In this document: positions 10,345 through 24,570 of the stretch, piece after piece | Layout: every line of letters starts with the position of its first letter | Numbering within the stretch: the first letter of the stretch is position 1 | Source: Parapristionchus giblindavisi | Taxonomy: Eukaryota > Nematoda > Chromadorea > Rhabditida > Diplogasteridae | NCBI GenBank assembly: GCA_943737045.1 | Contig: CALSFV010000652.1 | Coordinates: 124,001-188,000 of the forward strand | Direction: 5' to 3' | Length of the DNA stretch: 64,000 bases | Notes under the pieces: generated by a model | What the model was told of the DNA's origin: nothing | Seen by the model: only the letters and a program-made list of their open reading frames with translations | Database searches by the model: none | Program-made: the position numbers and the translations under genes

Positions 10345-11740
10345 GGTTCTATTCAATACGAACTTCTCACAGAGTACTCAACCACCTTCATCTTCATCCT
10401 CCCTCCTTGGTCCCTTCCTGTTCTCTCATCATTATTTATATCGTCTTCGTCAACGTCCCCTCCCTCTCTCTCTATCTCTCTCTCCCTTCCCCCCCCCCTC
10501 TCTCTCTCTCTCTCTCTCCTCCTCTCTCTCTCCCCCCCCCCACTCTCCCTCTCTGCCCTCTCAATAACACGTTCTAATCATCACATATCCTCCTCGACGT
10601 CGTACGTCATATATGATAATCGACACTACTAATTTGAGTTTCGCGCCGAGGGGATTTATTTGGATTACTGTAGTTTTGTGGTTTATTGATTTGGTTTTGT
10701 CTGAAGGTTTTAATAACTTTGGAATGATTTCTATAAATTTTCTTTACTAGTGTTCTATCTAAGATCTCTGTTGAAGTTGCCTCGACTTATTATTATTTTC
10801 CATTCTGTCCTACTTCAATTACGGTATCTACTTGTGATTTACCATTGACCGATTTATGGATTAAAGACTATATTTCTAAAACTTGAAATCCAATTTAGTA
10901 ACTTTTACCTATACCTAACTCTGACTTATCATCTATTTTCCATCCTTCATTCACTACCCTCTGTCAACCCCTTATCACCCCTCCCTCTACCTCTTTCTCT
11001 CCCTCCCTCCCTCTCTCTCTCTCTCTCTCTCTCTGTCCCTCTACCTCTCTCTCTCCCTCTCCCTCTCCCTCTCTCACTCCGTGCCAGTCTTACGACTCGC
11101 TCAGCTGTAATTGACATGAGTCAGTTGAGTAAAAAAAGGCGATAAGGCGAGAGCACATCAAACGCGCAAAAAGCGCGCGGCATCGGCGCACGCCGACGCG
11201 CACTTCTTCTATGGCAAAATACACATTTCCTGTTACGGTTAATCATTGCCGGATGAAGTATTCCGGGGCGTTGACTGCGATGCAAACGTTCCGTACATGG
11301 CCCCTTGTAATTTTTGAAAAAAGGTGAAAACCCCCTCTAAAATTAACCATTTTTCGTTCGGATGCTCCCTGTAGAATTGAGCTCCAGGTACCCCGCCCAT
11401 GTATAAGTTAATGTAATTGCATAACCATACACGGGTCTCTCCATCTTTGGCGGTTAGAATCAATAACGACTCACTACCGTACCCCCGATTGACCTCTGAT
11501 TGCGAGTGTTTTCGCTGTGAGACCCCGCGTGAACTTGTCCATTTCTTATCGTGCACTGCTCCCTCTCTCTCTCTCTCTCTGCACCTATCTTTCCGGACTT
11601 GCGGTGTTTACCGCCTTATAAGACTACACTATCGATTGATTACAGTATATCGATGGGGATGACCTTTTGTCTTGATCTTCTTAACTAGTTGTTGAGATGA
11701 TCTAATAACATTGTATATCTCTTTCTCTGTCTCTTTCTAT

Positions 11741-11741
<1 letters not shown>

Positions 11742-11784
<43 letters not shown>

Positions 11785-11790
11785 TCTCTC

Positions 11791-11855
<65 letters not shown>

Positions 11856-11927
11856 CTCTCTTTCGCTCTCTCTTTCTCTCTCCCTCCTTCTCTCTCTCTC
11901 TCCCTCTCCCTCTCCCTCTCTCTCACT
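11742..11927 (+). repeat. (CT)n dinucleotide tract
   Basis: About 185 bp of CT dinucleotides with occasional CC or TT interruptions. Confidence 0.95.
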
Positions 11928-13039
11928 TATTCTTCATTCATCCATCTCAATCTACGTTTCGTTTTTCGTTGTCGTTGTCTCAATCATCTCTTTCTCTCTG
12001 TAATTTTGTCCGGTTTGCCACCTTTGCTCGATCTATGCTTCTCTTTCTCTCTCTCTCTTTCTCTCCCATGTCTGTCTCTCCCTCTATCTCTCTCACCCTC
12101 TCACAGTCTATCCCTCTCTCTTTCTCTAGATCTCTCTGTTTCCCTATGTATATTTACCTCTCTCTCGTTCTCTCTGCTACTCTCCGCTCTCTCTATCCCT
12201 CGTCCACCCCAGCAATAATCTATCTCGATATGGTGTTTTCGGTTGACCAGCGTCCATGTTTTTGTTCTTTTCTCCCACCTCTTCCTCTTTACCTCCCTCC
12301 CTCTCTCTCTCTCTCCATCCTCTTTCGCTCCACTCAACAGTGATTGTCGGTGATAGGCCCCGCAATGGCTGAGTTTACTACTCTGTCTCTCTCTACCTCT
12401 CCCTCTACCTCTACCTCTCCCTCTCCCCCCCCCCTCTACCTCTACCTCTCCCTCTCCTTCTCCCTCGTTTATCACCTGATAAGTCTGTTATGGTTGTGCA
12501 ATAAAACTATGAAGTATTCATGCATACCCCCCCCCCCTCTCATCCTAGACTGTTCATTTTGCGATTCGAACAATGAAACGGGGCTACGGTACTCCATGGC
12601 ATGATATCGATTGTTTGACCTCTGAACACTGAACTCCTTCCAATTATTATCGCAACAGTGTGTGTGATTTTGCCACGTGACAGGCGTGTAATCTGGTCTT
12701 TAAAAATGGTTTACCAGATACTATGATCGTGCTTCGTTGTTGTCTTTTATGTACTCTTTCTTCACTTTTGTCAATCGTACGGATCTTTGATCGCTCGATT
12801 TTTTTGTAAAGAATATTGCATTGAATACTTTTTTTGGAATGGTTTTATCGATTGATTTTTTAGAGTTTTCGGAATGACCTTTGCTGATGATCGATGAACT
12901 TGATTAGAAATCCTTCTGTTAAGTGCACATTTTGTCATCTGTGGGGATAGGGACTCGGGGGTTTGCTCCTAATATCTTCCTCCTGCACTGAAATTGTGTG
13001 TGAATTGAAGAGATGGAGGGGTTACCGTCTAGAGGTACG

Positions 13040-13137
13040 CACCGAGCTAATTCTACTCTCCACTCTGGCAATGCTCTCTCGTAGACACAGAAAGCGAGAG
13101 AGTGTGACCAGTGCGGAGAGTTTCAAATTCGCTCGGG
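13040..13137. mobile_element. MITE family 5, degenerate copy
   Basis: It shares the arms CTCCACTCTGGCAATGCTCT and GTGCGGAGAGTTTCAAATTC with the copies at 7485 and 38562. The TTAA flanks are no longer evident. Confidence 0.7.
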
Positions 13138-13368
13138 GTTACGATTGGAGTCATCCCTCCTGGTTATCCCGAACTAGTCAACGTGAAATGTTGCCAAATG
13201 CTCTATACTCTCATCTCTCTCTCTCTCCTCGTTTCACGATCTTTATCGGCTCCTATTCAATAAAAGTAGTCTGGTTACTAGTCGATCCTACTCTCTCTCC
13301 CTCTCTCTCTCTCTTCCCTCCATCTCTCTTCCTCTCTTCCCCTCTCTCTCTCTATCTCTATCTCTCTT

Positions 13369-13400
<32 letters not shown>

Positions 13401-14080
13401 CCCTCCATCTCTCTCCCATACACACTTCTCTACTAAAAGTAGGCGATTATTGACGGGTTACGAATAGTTGAATGGGGGATGGGTGAGAGAGAGAGATAAA
13501 GAGGGTATAGGCAGCCGATGATAGGCAACAAGTTTGCATCGAGGACATCATCTCTCTGTCGCATGGATTACCCCCATCGATGTATTAGAGCTTACGAACA
13601 TTTTATTCTTATTCGTTAGCCTCGGAGACATTTATTTAATAATAATAATAATAATAATAATATTTACTCCTTCAAATGAACGCATCGAGTATACTCGAGT
13701 ATAGGATCGGGAATATCTGTTAGATAATTGTGAAAGATGTCTGTCGTATTTATTTATTTATCGTAAACCACAAGGGTGTTTCATCAAGTGCAAAGTGTTC
13801 GAGTGCAAGAAAATATGTGAAATATCAAAAATATTAAAAGAGAGACATGACTTTTCTGGCTATACGTGGGCAAACATGGTCTATGTACGCAGTGATTCGG
13901 TTGCAAGGATATCTCAATCGGGCAACCTTGTCGAGAATCAAAAATCTCGCGTAGGATGCAGTAAGCCAAAAGCTTTCATGCCCACTATCTCGTTCACGCG
14001 TTTTCATGGCGCTCTCTTAGGTTACGAGGCGTGTAAGTGCTCCACGACACGCACACATACGTGACAAACCTGTGCCAGAT

Positions 14081-14210
14081 CATACATTCTCAGTGCCCTC
14101 GCCATTATTTTTATATAGTGGGTCGATTTTCGAAATATGGTGGGTCAATTTAGAAAATTCGTTATTTTTCGCTTAAAAAATCGTCAATTTAAAAAAAATC
14201 GATCGCCATA
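14081..14210. mobile_element. MITE family 2, 3'-truncated copy
   Basis: It starts with CATACATTCTCAGTGCCCTC and keeps the internal TATATAGTGGGTCGATTTTC and CGTTATTTTTCGCTTAAAAA motifs. The matching right terminus was not found, so the end is approximate. Confidence 0.65.
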
Positions 14211-14546
14211 TGAGAAGCATATTAGACGTGCGAATTCGGCAACGAGATCTACCGAATGACCACCTGTCCTTATACGGTAGATGCAATATTCCATCCATCT
14301 ACGGTATACCGTAACTATCTGTCTACAGTAATCCTAGGCGTACCATAATGTGCTCTACCTACCACTTGTCCTGACAATATTGTTTCCGTGTAGTTTTGTT
14401 ATGATTTGAGAGTGTGAAGAGGGAGAAGGACACCGGGATCGAGAGAGAGAGAGAAATTGTTTTCATGCTCGCCCGCTCTTTATCCCTCCCATCAATCGAC
14501 CCTCGTCCAGAGTATGTTCAAATCACTTCTCATCACCCCCCTTCTT

Positions 14547-14598
<52 letters not shown>

Positions 14599-15692
14599 TT
14601 CTCTCGTGATTGAATGATTTCCGAGAGATCATCTCTCCCGTGTTGACGGCAAATATCGATTGATTAATCGATCGTTGGTTGATAAGATTACGGTAGTCGA
14701 GGTTTTAAAAACAATTCTAAGCTGGGAAGTTCCGCATATAAAATGCACTTTTCAACTGGAATTAACCCCCTCCGCCGCTGGTTGCCAAGGTCACTTCGTG
14801 TTAACTACAACCAACTATGCTGTGTTGCGCGGGGGGGGGGGGGGGGACACTCGGGCGGTTCTACGACGAAAATGGTGATAAGGAAGGAAGGGGCAGGTAG
14901 TAGTGATAAAACCTATGTAAAATGTGAAAATAGATCCATCAAAGGGGGAAATATACGTGAATTACTAGAATTGTATGTGATTACTAATAGGAATGGTTGT
15001 TTTGTACTACTTGACATTGGTGATAAGGAATGAATGGGACTGGGACCAGTGGACAGTAGTGATTAGAGACCGCCAAACAGATATATCCCATAGACGAATG
15101 AGTGAATGAGAGGAGTGAATCTTCTTTCTCGATAGGCGATTGACAGAAATGAACTAATTGCCTACCTCATTTAAATATCCCTTTCAGTATCCCTTTGGAG
15201 GTCTCTACTAGTGATACAGCATTGAACTGTGATTGCTTATCACCCCATAATCTCTATTCATTATCACTCCATTCTTATCAGTGTTATGAAGCTCTAGCAC
15301 ATCATTATCAGAGCTTCCTCCTCTCGTCTAGCTCTAGCTCTAGCCTTGGGCGTTTGGTAGGGGGGGGGGGGGTGGGTTGTGTGTGAGCTAGTACACGCTG
15401 GTGCATGTCTCATGCGCTTTCCTCACTCTACCTCTGCCTTACCAGCTCTCTGTCTGCCTCTCCCTCTCTTTCTCTCTCTCTATCTCTCTATCTCTCTACC
15501 CCCAGGGCTGGGAGGCCACCGATCAGGCTGGTTTTTGCAAGGGCACCCCATCTAGGAGAGATGGGGAAGAGAGGGAGAGGGAGAGGGAGTGGGAGATAGA
15601 GCGCCAAAGGCACGGTTTCGAATCGAATCGAATCTTTCTCGTTACTCATTCGATCTACAATTAGTTTCATCTTTTTACATGTACTATAATCG

Positions 15693-15851
15693 TACGTGGG
15701 CACCACTGCCGCTAGCGGCAATACAACCCGGATTTTTGGCACCTGACCCCCCGATTTTCCAAAAAAAAAACATTCAAAATGACGTATAAATGCTCCATTT
15801 TTTGCTTCCGACCCCCCGATTTTCATTTCCAGCGGCAATTCCCGACCACGT
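15693..15851. mobile_element. Second copy of the TACGTGGGC palindromic element
   Basis: It starts TACGTGGGCACCACTGCCGC like the element at 9723. It lacks one internal CCCCCCGATTTT unit and ends CCAGCGGCAATTCCCGACCACG. Confidence 0.8.
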
Positions 15852-16700
15852 TTGACTATAATACTCATTCCAAAAGCTACGGTATCCCTATCGACTGTAG
15901 ATTGTACTCTGTGCGTTCATTGTAGTTACTCTGGTCCCTCTTCCTAAAACAGCCGATCAATAAAGTTGGCTGAGCGAGGAGTAGATCACTGGCTGGGAGA
16001 GGATAATATCTATCGATACTGTTTCCCTCCTTCCTATCCTATTCCTTTGCCCATCATCCCTTCCTACCCTCCGTTCTCTCTGGTCATCCCCCCCCCCCCT
16101 CTTCTACTCCTTCTTCTGTGTATTTTTTGGTGTTTTTTCATCAGAGTTCAATCATCTTTTTGTTCTCTTCTTCTTCTTCTTCTTTCACTCTTCGTAGTAG
16201 TAGTCAGTTGTATTTGTTGTTTCTAGTTGGCTGATCGCATTAACTGTATAGTACTATACTACTCGTCTACTACTCCGTCCGATCTACGTGTGTCTGGCCT
16301 TTTTGCGTGCCCCCCCCCTTTTGTTTGGCGGGCTTGTGCAGATTGCAGAGAGTGTGGTGGGCGTGTAGCATGCTTGCTAGCATGCTGGGAGTGGTATGCT
16401 AGGCTGATATGGGCCAGGTTTTCGAAATGCACCTGCGGGTTTCATCATGGCTGACTCACAAGGTGGAGGGTGGGAAGGAGGCCTCACCCTCTTTTACTCT
16501 TTCTATCTACCGCCTTGAGGTACTTCCGTTGGTTAGCAAGCCCATACTTGCGTTGTTTAGCAATCCACGGGTAGATCATAGATGGCGGGCCTCTGGGGTA
16601 GTATTGAGGAAGTGAAATATGTGCCATCTCCATGGGGGCAATGTTTTCTTCATCCTTTTTGTTGCTTGTTTGTGATGTCCACTTGTCTCTCTTCTCTCTC

Positions 16701-16734
<34 letters not shown>

Positions 16735-17838
16735 CTCTCTCTCTCTCCATCCCTCGTTCTTGATTCTGTTATGATTGTTCTTCTCCCACAACGAGAGAGA
16801 CATTCATATTTTCACCTCCTCTGCACTTGTGTCTTCCAGAAGTCTGCTCTGAAGGGGGAGCTCTGACTGGCATATCTCTCCTTCTACCTCTCCTTCCCCC
16901 TCCCTCTCCCTCCCTCTCCCTATCCTCTCCCTCTCCCTCTCCCTCTCCCTCTCCCTCTCCCTCTCTCCCTCTGTCCGGTCTTTTGTCATGTTTGGCCTGA
17001 AGGCTATCTTCTGGAGTGAGCGCGCGCGAGCCTCTCTCTTTTTATCTCTGTCTCTCTTCACTGTCTCCTATCTCTCTCGTCCCCCTAGACAGTCCCCCTT
17101 CCCTTCCCCTCCTTCTCATCTCTTCGTTGATCTTTCTCTCTGTTCCACTTCCTTTCCGGGTTGACAGTGAGAGTCTGGAGATGAGTGTGTGCCCCCCTGC
17201 CATCCCTTACGATTATTGATTTTTGTTCGTTGATCTTTGATCTTTGGTCTTTGATCTCTGTATCGTGTCCTCACGTGTCTCAGTTGGAGCATTATCGTAG
17301 AGTGCGCGTATGGCTAATTTGAATGTGAAAAGGAGAGGGAGATATGGACGAGTTAATCTTTGTTGCATCTCATTCTTCATTCATCTCTCTACCTCTGCCT
17401 CTGCCTTCCCTCCTCCCTCTCCCTCTACCTCTGCCTTCCCTCCTCCCTCCTCCCTCTACCTGTGCTTCATCTTGCCCTTGGGTAGATTTAACTTTCCCTG
17501 TCTCTGTCTCTCTTGAATCTCTTATCTCTCATTCACTTTCTGCCGGGGGTCAAACTCGTTTGATTTCACTTATTCTACTTTCTCTCTCACTCTCAATCAA
17601 ACTCTCTCTCGTTTGATTCCACTCTCGCTATCTCCGTCTCATCTCGAAGCTAATTCAGTCACTGAAGTAACCCCCTTCTCATACTCATCTTTTGACTCCA
17701 CTTTGGTCTTTGAACTTTGGTCTTTGAACTTTGGTCTCTCCATACTGTCTTAACTCGTGTGGCCGTATCCATAACCGTTGGCTGACAAACGTGACATCAC
17801 AAGCGTAAGAGGGATTTGGCCAACGGTTTGCCGATGTT

Positions 17839-17915
17839 CATAGTTCAAATAGCTAGGTTATCGGTTTTCAAAATACGTCCAGGCTTGGTATTTTGTAATA
17901 CACTTTTCGACCTAT
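17839..17915. mobile_element. MITE family 1, short copy
   Basis: A 77-bp internally deleted copy with CATAGTTCAAATAGCTAGGT at the left and CACTTTTCGACCTAT at the right. Confidence 0.8.
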
Positions 17916-18540
17916 GTGAGACGTTAATGGATACCTATACTGAACTCGCTATGATTGTCACTATCAAACGATCTCGTTGATTTACTACTGTCTGTGATGG
18001 TTACGGTAGCTCTGGGCTTTTGAGTCATTTGCCCAACTCTATACGTGAGCACCCTTCAAATGCCATACATGGTTGTCTGTTTAAGTATCGTCGAATGACT
18101 TTTTTAAGGCTTTTCAAACTTTTTTCCGAAAAAATTCACATAAACGTAATTTTTACATGCAGGCAATTCTCAAATTTTCGAAAAGCCCTGATTTTACAGG
18201 GGGTATCCATGTATGATTTGAAGAAACCGTTTACTCTCCCTCTACCTCTATCTCTTCTCTCTCTAGGACGTCAAATGATGTAGTTCATGTGGTACTTTGA
18301 TGGATTGTTATGTTTTTGTTGCCTCTCCCTCTACCTCTTCTACCTCTACCTCTACCTCTACATACCTCTCTCCCTCTTGCCTTCTACCTCTACCTCTCTC
18401 CCTCTTGCCTTCTATCTCTACCGTAGCGTACCTCTTGATCTCTCTCGTAGTTCCATTCGTTCTTTTCAACACAACTTTTGGGGTGCCACAAATCGTTTGG
18501 AAAATCCCCCGCCATTTCTACACCGGTTCCTGCCTTTCTT

Positions 18541-18591
<51 letters not shown>

Positions 18592-19316
18592 CTCTCTCTC
18601 CATCCATCCCCCTTCCTACTTCGTATCTTCTAATTCGTTGAGTCTTTTTTTAAAATTATTATAAACTATATCCTTTCATCGACAAATTAACTGTGTTCTA
18701 GGGAATGTGTGGTTTGTGGCTTGAACCCGAGTTGAATACGTTTTAGAGGTTCAAAGATCAATGCCTCATTCTTTGATATTCAAATGGGACAAAGTTGTTT
18801 TATGTTCATACATCACTGCCGGGTTTGGTTCCTCGGTCTCTCTCTCCTCTCTCTCCCCCTCTCTCTCCCTCTCCCTTTTCTGAACTTGTCGGACGAACTC
18901 ACTCCTCATCTTCCTCTCATACTCGTGCCTCCCCCCCCCCCCCATGAACTCTTACTATCTATACCATCACTCCTCGTTCTAATGAACAACTTCTCCCTCT
19001 CCCTCTCCCTCTCCCTCTCCCTCTCCCTCTCCCTCTCCCTCTTGATTATGTTGTCATTGGCATGCGTATGAGCACTGGCACTGACGTTGGGAGCTAGTCA
19101 GGCAGACTCGGTCAGTTGATTGCCCTGTCCCGGGACGGGGGACGACAACTTGTAGTAGCGAACTAGCCGGATCGAAGGAGGTTTTGGGTGATGGGTGGGA
19201 GGAGGAGGAGGAGTGTAGTGGAACATTGTTCATAGTTTATCATCAAGTGTGTGCTGATTCGGCGGTACTCTGTTGCCTTTTGGCTTCCATTCGGAGGATT
19301 GAATACTGTATGAGCT

Positions 19317-19440
19317 CATACATTGTCGCTACCCTCGTCGTTATTTTTATATAGTGGGTCAATTTTCGAAATAAGATGATGGGTCGATTTAGGAAATTCA
19401 TTAAAGCGTAATTTTTAGCTCTTAGCAGCTGAAAGTGACC
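19317..19440. mobile_element. MITE family 2, partial copy
   Basis: It begins CATACATTGTCGCTACCCTC and has TATATAGTGGGTCAATTTTC internally. The right end is not identifiable. Confidence 0.6.
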
Positions 19441-20186
19441 GAGGATATAGTGTGCTTGATCACTTCACAGTGTGATTCACACTACATGTTGCACTCCAGA
19501 TGGGGAAGTTCCTCCCCCTTACGTGGTCTTTGAAGGGGGGTTCTTGTCTTACCCGTCCGTACGTCGGAAGTATTGCCTCATACTTTTCCCTCTCCCTCTC
19601 TCCTCCCTCTCCCTCTCCCTCTCTCGCCTCTCACCGTCGTTCTATTCTCACATTGACTAGAACACAGTCGACGTTGGATGATGCGTGCCAGTTTCGGGTA
19701 TCGCTTGTCATTCATTCCCTGGTTCGTTCTTCCCCTTCCGGGTTGTAGCCCCTCTCTCCTTCCTCTATATTGCCCCTGTGCTTCTTGCCTCTATGCGAAT
19801 ACACCATCACACACTCATTCGGCATCCGAGGTGTCACTTTCTACCTCTTGCCTCCCTCTACCTCTCCTTCTGCCTCTGCCTCTCCCTCTCCCTTTTGCCT
19901 ATCCCTCACCCTCTCCCTCTCCCTCTCCTTCTCATTTCCAATGATATCCGGACACTGGTGTGATGGTGGTATCGTCTCATTTGCCGTAGGGAGAATGGGT
20001 GGAGGGAGGAGGGCGCTAAGAGGTCTGTTTTGACTGTATCTCTCTATCTCGCTCTCGCTCTCCCCTCATTGCTTGAGGGGTGATGATGAGAGATGGATGG
20101 ATATCCCTCGTTGTCTATCATCTTAATGAGTGAGCGAGGACGTCTTTCTCTTTTATCACAATCGGTGCATGCTGATCTCTTCTTCT

Positions 20187-20272
20187 TTATTTATTTATTT
20201 ATTTATTTATCCTTCAGTTAAAACATGAATAATGATTAAAAAGCAACAATAAGGGAGTGATAGAGTTCCATT
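20187..20272 (-). mobile_element. 3' fragment of the tRNA-derived SINE
   Basis: TTTATTTATTT is followed by CAGTTAAAACATGAATAA and AAGGGAGTGATAGAGTTCC. These match the tail end of the SINE at 26310-26583. The tRNA-like head is missing, as expected for 5'-truncated retroposition. Confidence 0.65.
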
Positions 20273-20414
20273 CTTTGTATCTTTTATTGTGGTTGCGTAT
20301 GATTATGACCATTGTAATCTGTACGCTCTATACACATTTATTGTTGGCTTTTTTGTTGTTGTTGTATGGCCATTGAAAGTCGAGTCGAGTGTGTAGATTG
20401 GACTGTGCCATTAT

Positions 20415-20533
20415 CATGGGTCGAATAGCTAGGTTATCGGTTTTCAAAATCCGGTCAGATTTTTCGATTTTTGTGATATTTTGGCTCAAAATCCGGCCAG
20501 ACTTGATACTTCGTAACATACTTTTCAACCTAT
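20415..20533. mobile_element. MITE family 1 copy
   Basis: It runs CATGGGTCGAATAGCTAGGT to ACTTTTCAACCTAT. The flanks GGACTGTGCCATTAT and GGACTGTGCCTTTAT match over 15 bp with one change, longer than the 9-bp duplications of other copies. Confidence 0.85.
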
Positions 20534-21108
20534 GGACTGTGCCTTTATCAATTTGAGGCTGCTGAATGAAAGTTGTTGTCATAGTGCCGCGGATACTGTA
20601 GATAGTCTGTCGTTACTGTATTTATCGATTGATGTTGAGGTTGTAAAGGTAATTATCGATTTATTGATAGTCTAGTGCAGTTATTGATTATTCAGTCTGC
20701 ATTTATTGATTGATTATCCACCCATATTGTGTTAGTGACTATGGATTGTGTTCCGCGCCGATTTTTGTGTGAATGGATTTTTATATGGGGGAATGACATA
20801 TCCAGCATGTCGTTCTTTCTTTCTCTCCACTCCCCGCCTTTCATTTTACCCTCCACCATTCCGTCCCTACCTCTCCCTCTCTTCGCCCTCTACCTCTACC
20901 TCTTTTTGCACTCTTTACTGCTCTACCTCTGCCCTTTTGTTTTTCCGGACTATAACTATTTCACAACAATGTATGGTTTGAAAGTGGTTTGGATTTCGGT
21001 ATATATCGTGTGTTTCTGTCTATTCCTCTCCTTCTCACTGGGATCTTTCCACACATTGTTCCGCTGCATCTATCTTCCTTTCTCTCCCACAGGCTCCGAA
21101 AAGGCTGT

Positions 21109-21110
<2 letters not shown>

Positions 21111-21195
<85 letters not shown>
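21111..21195 (+). repeat. (CT)n, about 85 bp, nearly pure
   Basis: Almost uninterrupted CT dinucleotides. Confidence 0.95.
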
Positions 21196-21199
<4 letters not shown>

Positions 21200-21365
21200 C
21201 CCATTTGAAGTGGTATCCATGCCTGTCCATGTACAACGTGCCATCGTTTACCTAGGAAGGAGAGAGGGATGGTATATATTGTGTGAGTGTATGAGTAAGG
21301 AAGAGGGAGGAAGAGGAAGCGCAAGCGGGTTCTCTGTGCCATTGAAGGACTGGAGAGAGGGAGAG

Positions 21366-21396
<31 letters not shown>

Positions 21397-21639
21397 TTTA
21401 CAATTCACCTACTTGTAAGCATTATGGGCAACATTTGTGTGCTTTCTCCCCCTATCAGTTGTTTATGATTTGATTTATAAAGAAAGTTGTTGGTATGCTA
21501 TAGTATATTTGTGTCTATAGAGTAGAATAATAATGATTGCAATTGGAATTTAGCGATGATCGGTAGGTGGAAATGGAGCGATTAAAGTGTGAATTAGTCA
21601 TTCTCCCTTGTAGGTCCCCTGATAAATGATCCCTTCATC

Positions 21640-21705
21640 TTTGTGATCACTGGCCTAGCAGTGATCACCTGCAGGACTTCGTGGGCCTTGAATAACGGGT
21701 TGTAC
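21640..21705. repeat. Dispersed repeat also present in both ABC gene copies
   Basis: CAGTGATCACCTGCAGGACT...TAACGGGTTGTACCTTTACC is the reverse complement of sequences near 38091-38155 and 48898-48965. The type of element is not clear. Confidence 0.6.
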
Positions 21706-23333
21706 CTTTACCATCTTTGTGGTGATCGCCCTACGTCACGGGAATGTGAGTGTGAACATCAATTTGAGTGCTTATTTTTAGTTTACGAATTAATCTCGCT
21801 CTATGAGTTATGGAATTATCAAGGCCTGTATCAAATCCATTTCTCTTCAAGATCTACAGTACCCCAGTTGCAGTACCTTCATCCCCGTCTCTTACGGTAC
21901 ACTCATCCTTTGATCCATCATCACATCTTTTTTCCTCCTTGTCCTCTTCCTGAATTGTCCTTGGTCTCATTGGTGTACTTCTTCTTCTCTTCCATGAATG
22001 TGTGTTGTAACCATTCATTCATTCATTCATCTCATCTCTTTCTCTTGAAGTGACTGATTAGTTCATTCATTAATATGATTATCCTTGAGACTATTACACC
22101 GCACGCAACCTTTGCCCCTGAGCAGTGGCGGTGCGCGCCCTTTTGGCAAATTGCAGAAAGTGGGCGGAGTCACACTGTATAACATGTGTATATTGGTGGA
22201 CGAGTAATAGTAGTATTATATACTATTGAAGAGAGCAATCCGGCTTGAGGAGGCCACCCGATCACATTTACTGCTCCTGCTCTCTATGTGTACTTCTTGC
22301 ATCTTTATCTCATCCTCTCTCCTCCCCCCTTCTCTCTCTCCTCCTCCTCCCCCTCCTCCTCCTCCCCCTCTCTCTCTCTCCTTCCCTCCCTTCCTCTCCT
22401 TCGCCTCTCTTCCTACTTCATTGAGTCACCATCTCTATCTCCGTGGTGGCATTGAGGAGGAAGAAGAAGAAAATGAAGTAAATGCTCTACCTTTTATCTC
22501 TCCTCCCCTATCTCTCTCCTCCCCTCTCTCCTCCTACCTCTCCCTTCCTCCAACCTATCCTCCTCCTTCCCCTCTCTCTCCCCTTCTCCTCCCCCCTCAA
22601 TCCTCGTTCATTCCGGCCTGGGATGATCCGTCGTTCATTACTCTTCCGTCCGTGTTGTTGCCCTTGTTTATTGTGTTCTACACTATGTTTTGATTGCCAC
22701 AACAATTGAGTGTGGGTATTTGGTTGTTGTTATTTATGAGCCATCGGGTGTTCATGGCTTTTGGTTTTCATGAAAGCGTCTGATCAGATTCTAATTACGT
22801 TAAACTCCTGATCATATTTTGATCGAATTACCTGAGGAAGCCTTTGATTCGTGTGTGGTCTGACGAATCAGCTTTGCAATGGTTGTTGGGTCTTGTTTCA
22901 TGATGCTTTTTCTTGTTCTAGCTCTGCTCTAGCTCTAGAAGCTCTTTGAGCTCATAAGGGCAAGAAGGTTGAAAGAATATATTAAAATGGTTTTTTTTGT
23001 TGTCCGTGGACTAGTACATGGATGAATGTTCGTAACTAGAAGACGTTGAATCTGAATTGTGATCGGCTGTGTGTTTGCATGTGGACTGACAAGAATTGTC
23101 AATGGATGGAGGAAGGAACGGGGATGGGGAGAGAGGAGAGGAGGGAGGAGAGAGAGAGAGGAGGGAGGGGAGATATAGACATACGTTCGCCATTGCACTC
23201 CTATTGTGAGAGTGTGTGTTTATCTCTTTTATGTGTCTGAGAATGCTACACTGGAGAGTGCTCAATCCATGATTGATTGTGGCCATTGGAGGGTCTATGA
23301 ATTGATCGTTTGCAACTGAATCAGGGGATAATG

Positions 23334-23410
23334 CATAGGTCATATAGCTAGGTTATCGGTTTTCAAAATCCGGTCAGGTTTGGTACTTTGTAACATACTT
23401 TTCGAACTAT
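23334..23410. mobile_element. MITE family 1, short copy with perfect 9-bp duplication
   Basis: A 77-bp copy flanked by GGGATAATG at 23325-23333 and 23411-23419. Confidence 0.9.
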
Positions 23411-24453
23411 GGGATAATGGCATGATGGAACGTGATGAATGGAATATCTATGCGTGCCTTTGCCCATCCAACTTTCGAACTGACCGCACGTGAAGAGTTA
23501 GTTCAGCGAAAACTATGTGTGGAGTGTCTAACTTACTGATTTCCCGGAATCAGAGGACTTGTTGATGAATGTGTGCGGTGTAGCTTACACGTTGCCATAG
23601 AGGCACTGATCCAGTATATGCTAGATATGCCTGTACCGAATGAAATGTGGATTGAAATGGGAAGAAGAGAGAGGAGAGGAGAGGAGATGGTCGAAGTTTG
23701 TTTGTTCTCTTCTTCTTCTTCTTCTCGTTCGTTTCTGCCACTGGATGGCAAGGTATTTTTCTCCCCTCCATCTGTCTATCCCATCCACTATCCCAGAGAT
23801 GTGGAACGAATGAACAAGTGAGAATAATACTTCGTTATGCGGGTACACAATGAACATTACATATTAGGATACGTACAAGAACATGACATAATGGCGATTT
23901 GTCCCTCGTTTGTTTGATTACGGTAGCCTGTTCTTTGGACTTTTCTTGTGACGGTAGATGCTGGTGATTAGGGCTGTTCTTCTTTCGTTTTATCGGTGAT
24001 TCAGTTTTGCTATAAATCGCTTAATTAACATCTTAATGTTAGCGCGCTTGAGGAAAAAATGGAGATAATACCACAACTTTTTTCTTCGAACAGACGTGTT
24101 GGTGATATTGTGATCGGGTAGATGCTCAGTGAATTGTTGTTGCTCACATATCTTTGAATGATACGTGACAGCTGTATCATTTGTGGTCTGACTGATTTGA
24201 AAGAAGAGAAGAAGTGAAATGGGATCTGGAGGAAGTTCCCTCTTTTGATCCACTCTTCCCCTTCTACAGCCCCATCTTCCTTGTTATTTCCCCCCTCCCG
24301 CCTATCATGATAAAGGAGGGAGTCTCTGCCTGAACAAACTGTACTCGAATATGAATTCTGCCGAGTATTGATTGGTTGCTTCGTTTGCTTTTATCAAGCT
24401 CGCACGCTGTTCTGTGGACATTCCGTGCTGTCCTTCGGTCCTCGCATCGGAAT

Positions 24454-24570
24454 CATAGGTCGAATAGCTAGGTTATCGGTTTTCAAAATGTGTTCAGGTT
24501 TTCTTTTTTTGGCAAATTTGGCTCAAAATGCTGTCAGGCTTGGTGCTTTGTAACATACTTTTCGACCTAT
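24454..24570. mobile_element. MITE family 1 copy
   Basis: CATAGGTCGAATAGCTAGGT to CATACTTTTCGACCTAT, 117 bp. The flanks CATCGGAAT and GATTCGAAT match at only 6 of 9 positions, so this is an older copy. Confidence 0.85.

Noticed and set aside
22110..22180. Possible homology between 22110-22180 and 16310-16370 (GGCGGGC...GCAGA...GTGGGCG)
   Set aside because: Only short scattered words match, not enough to call a shared element.
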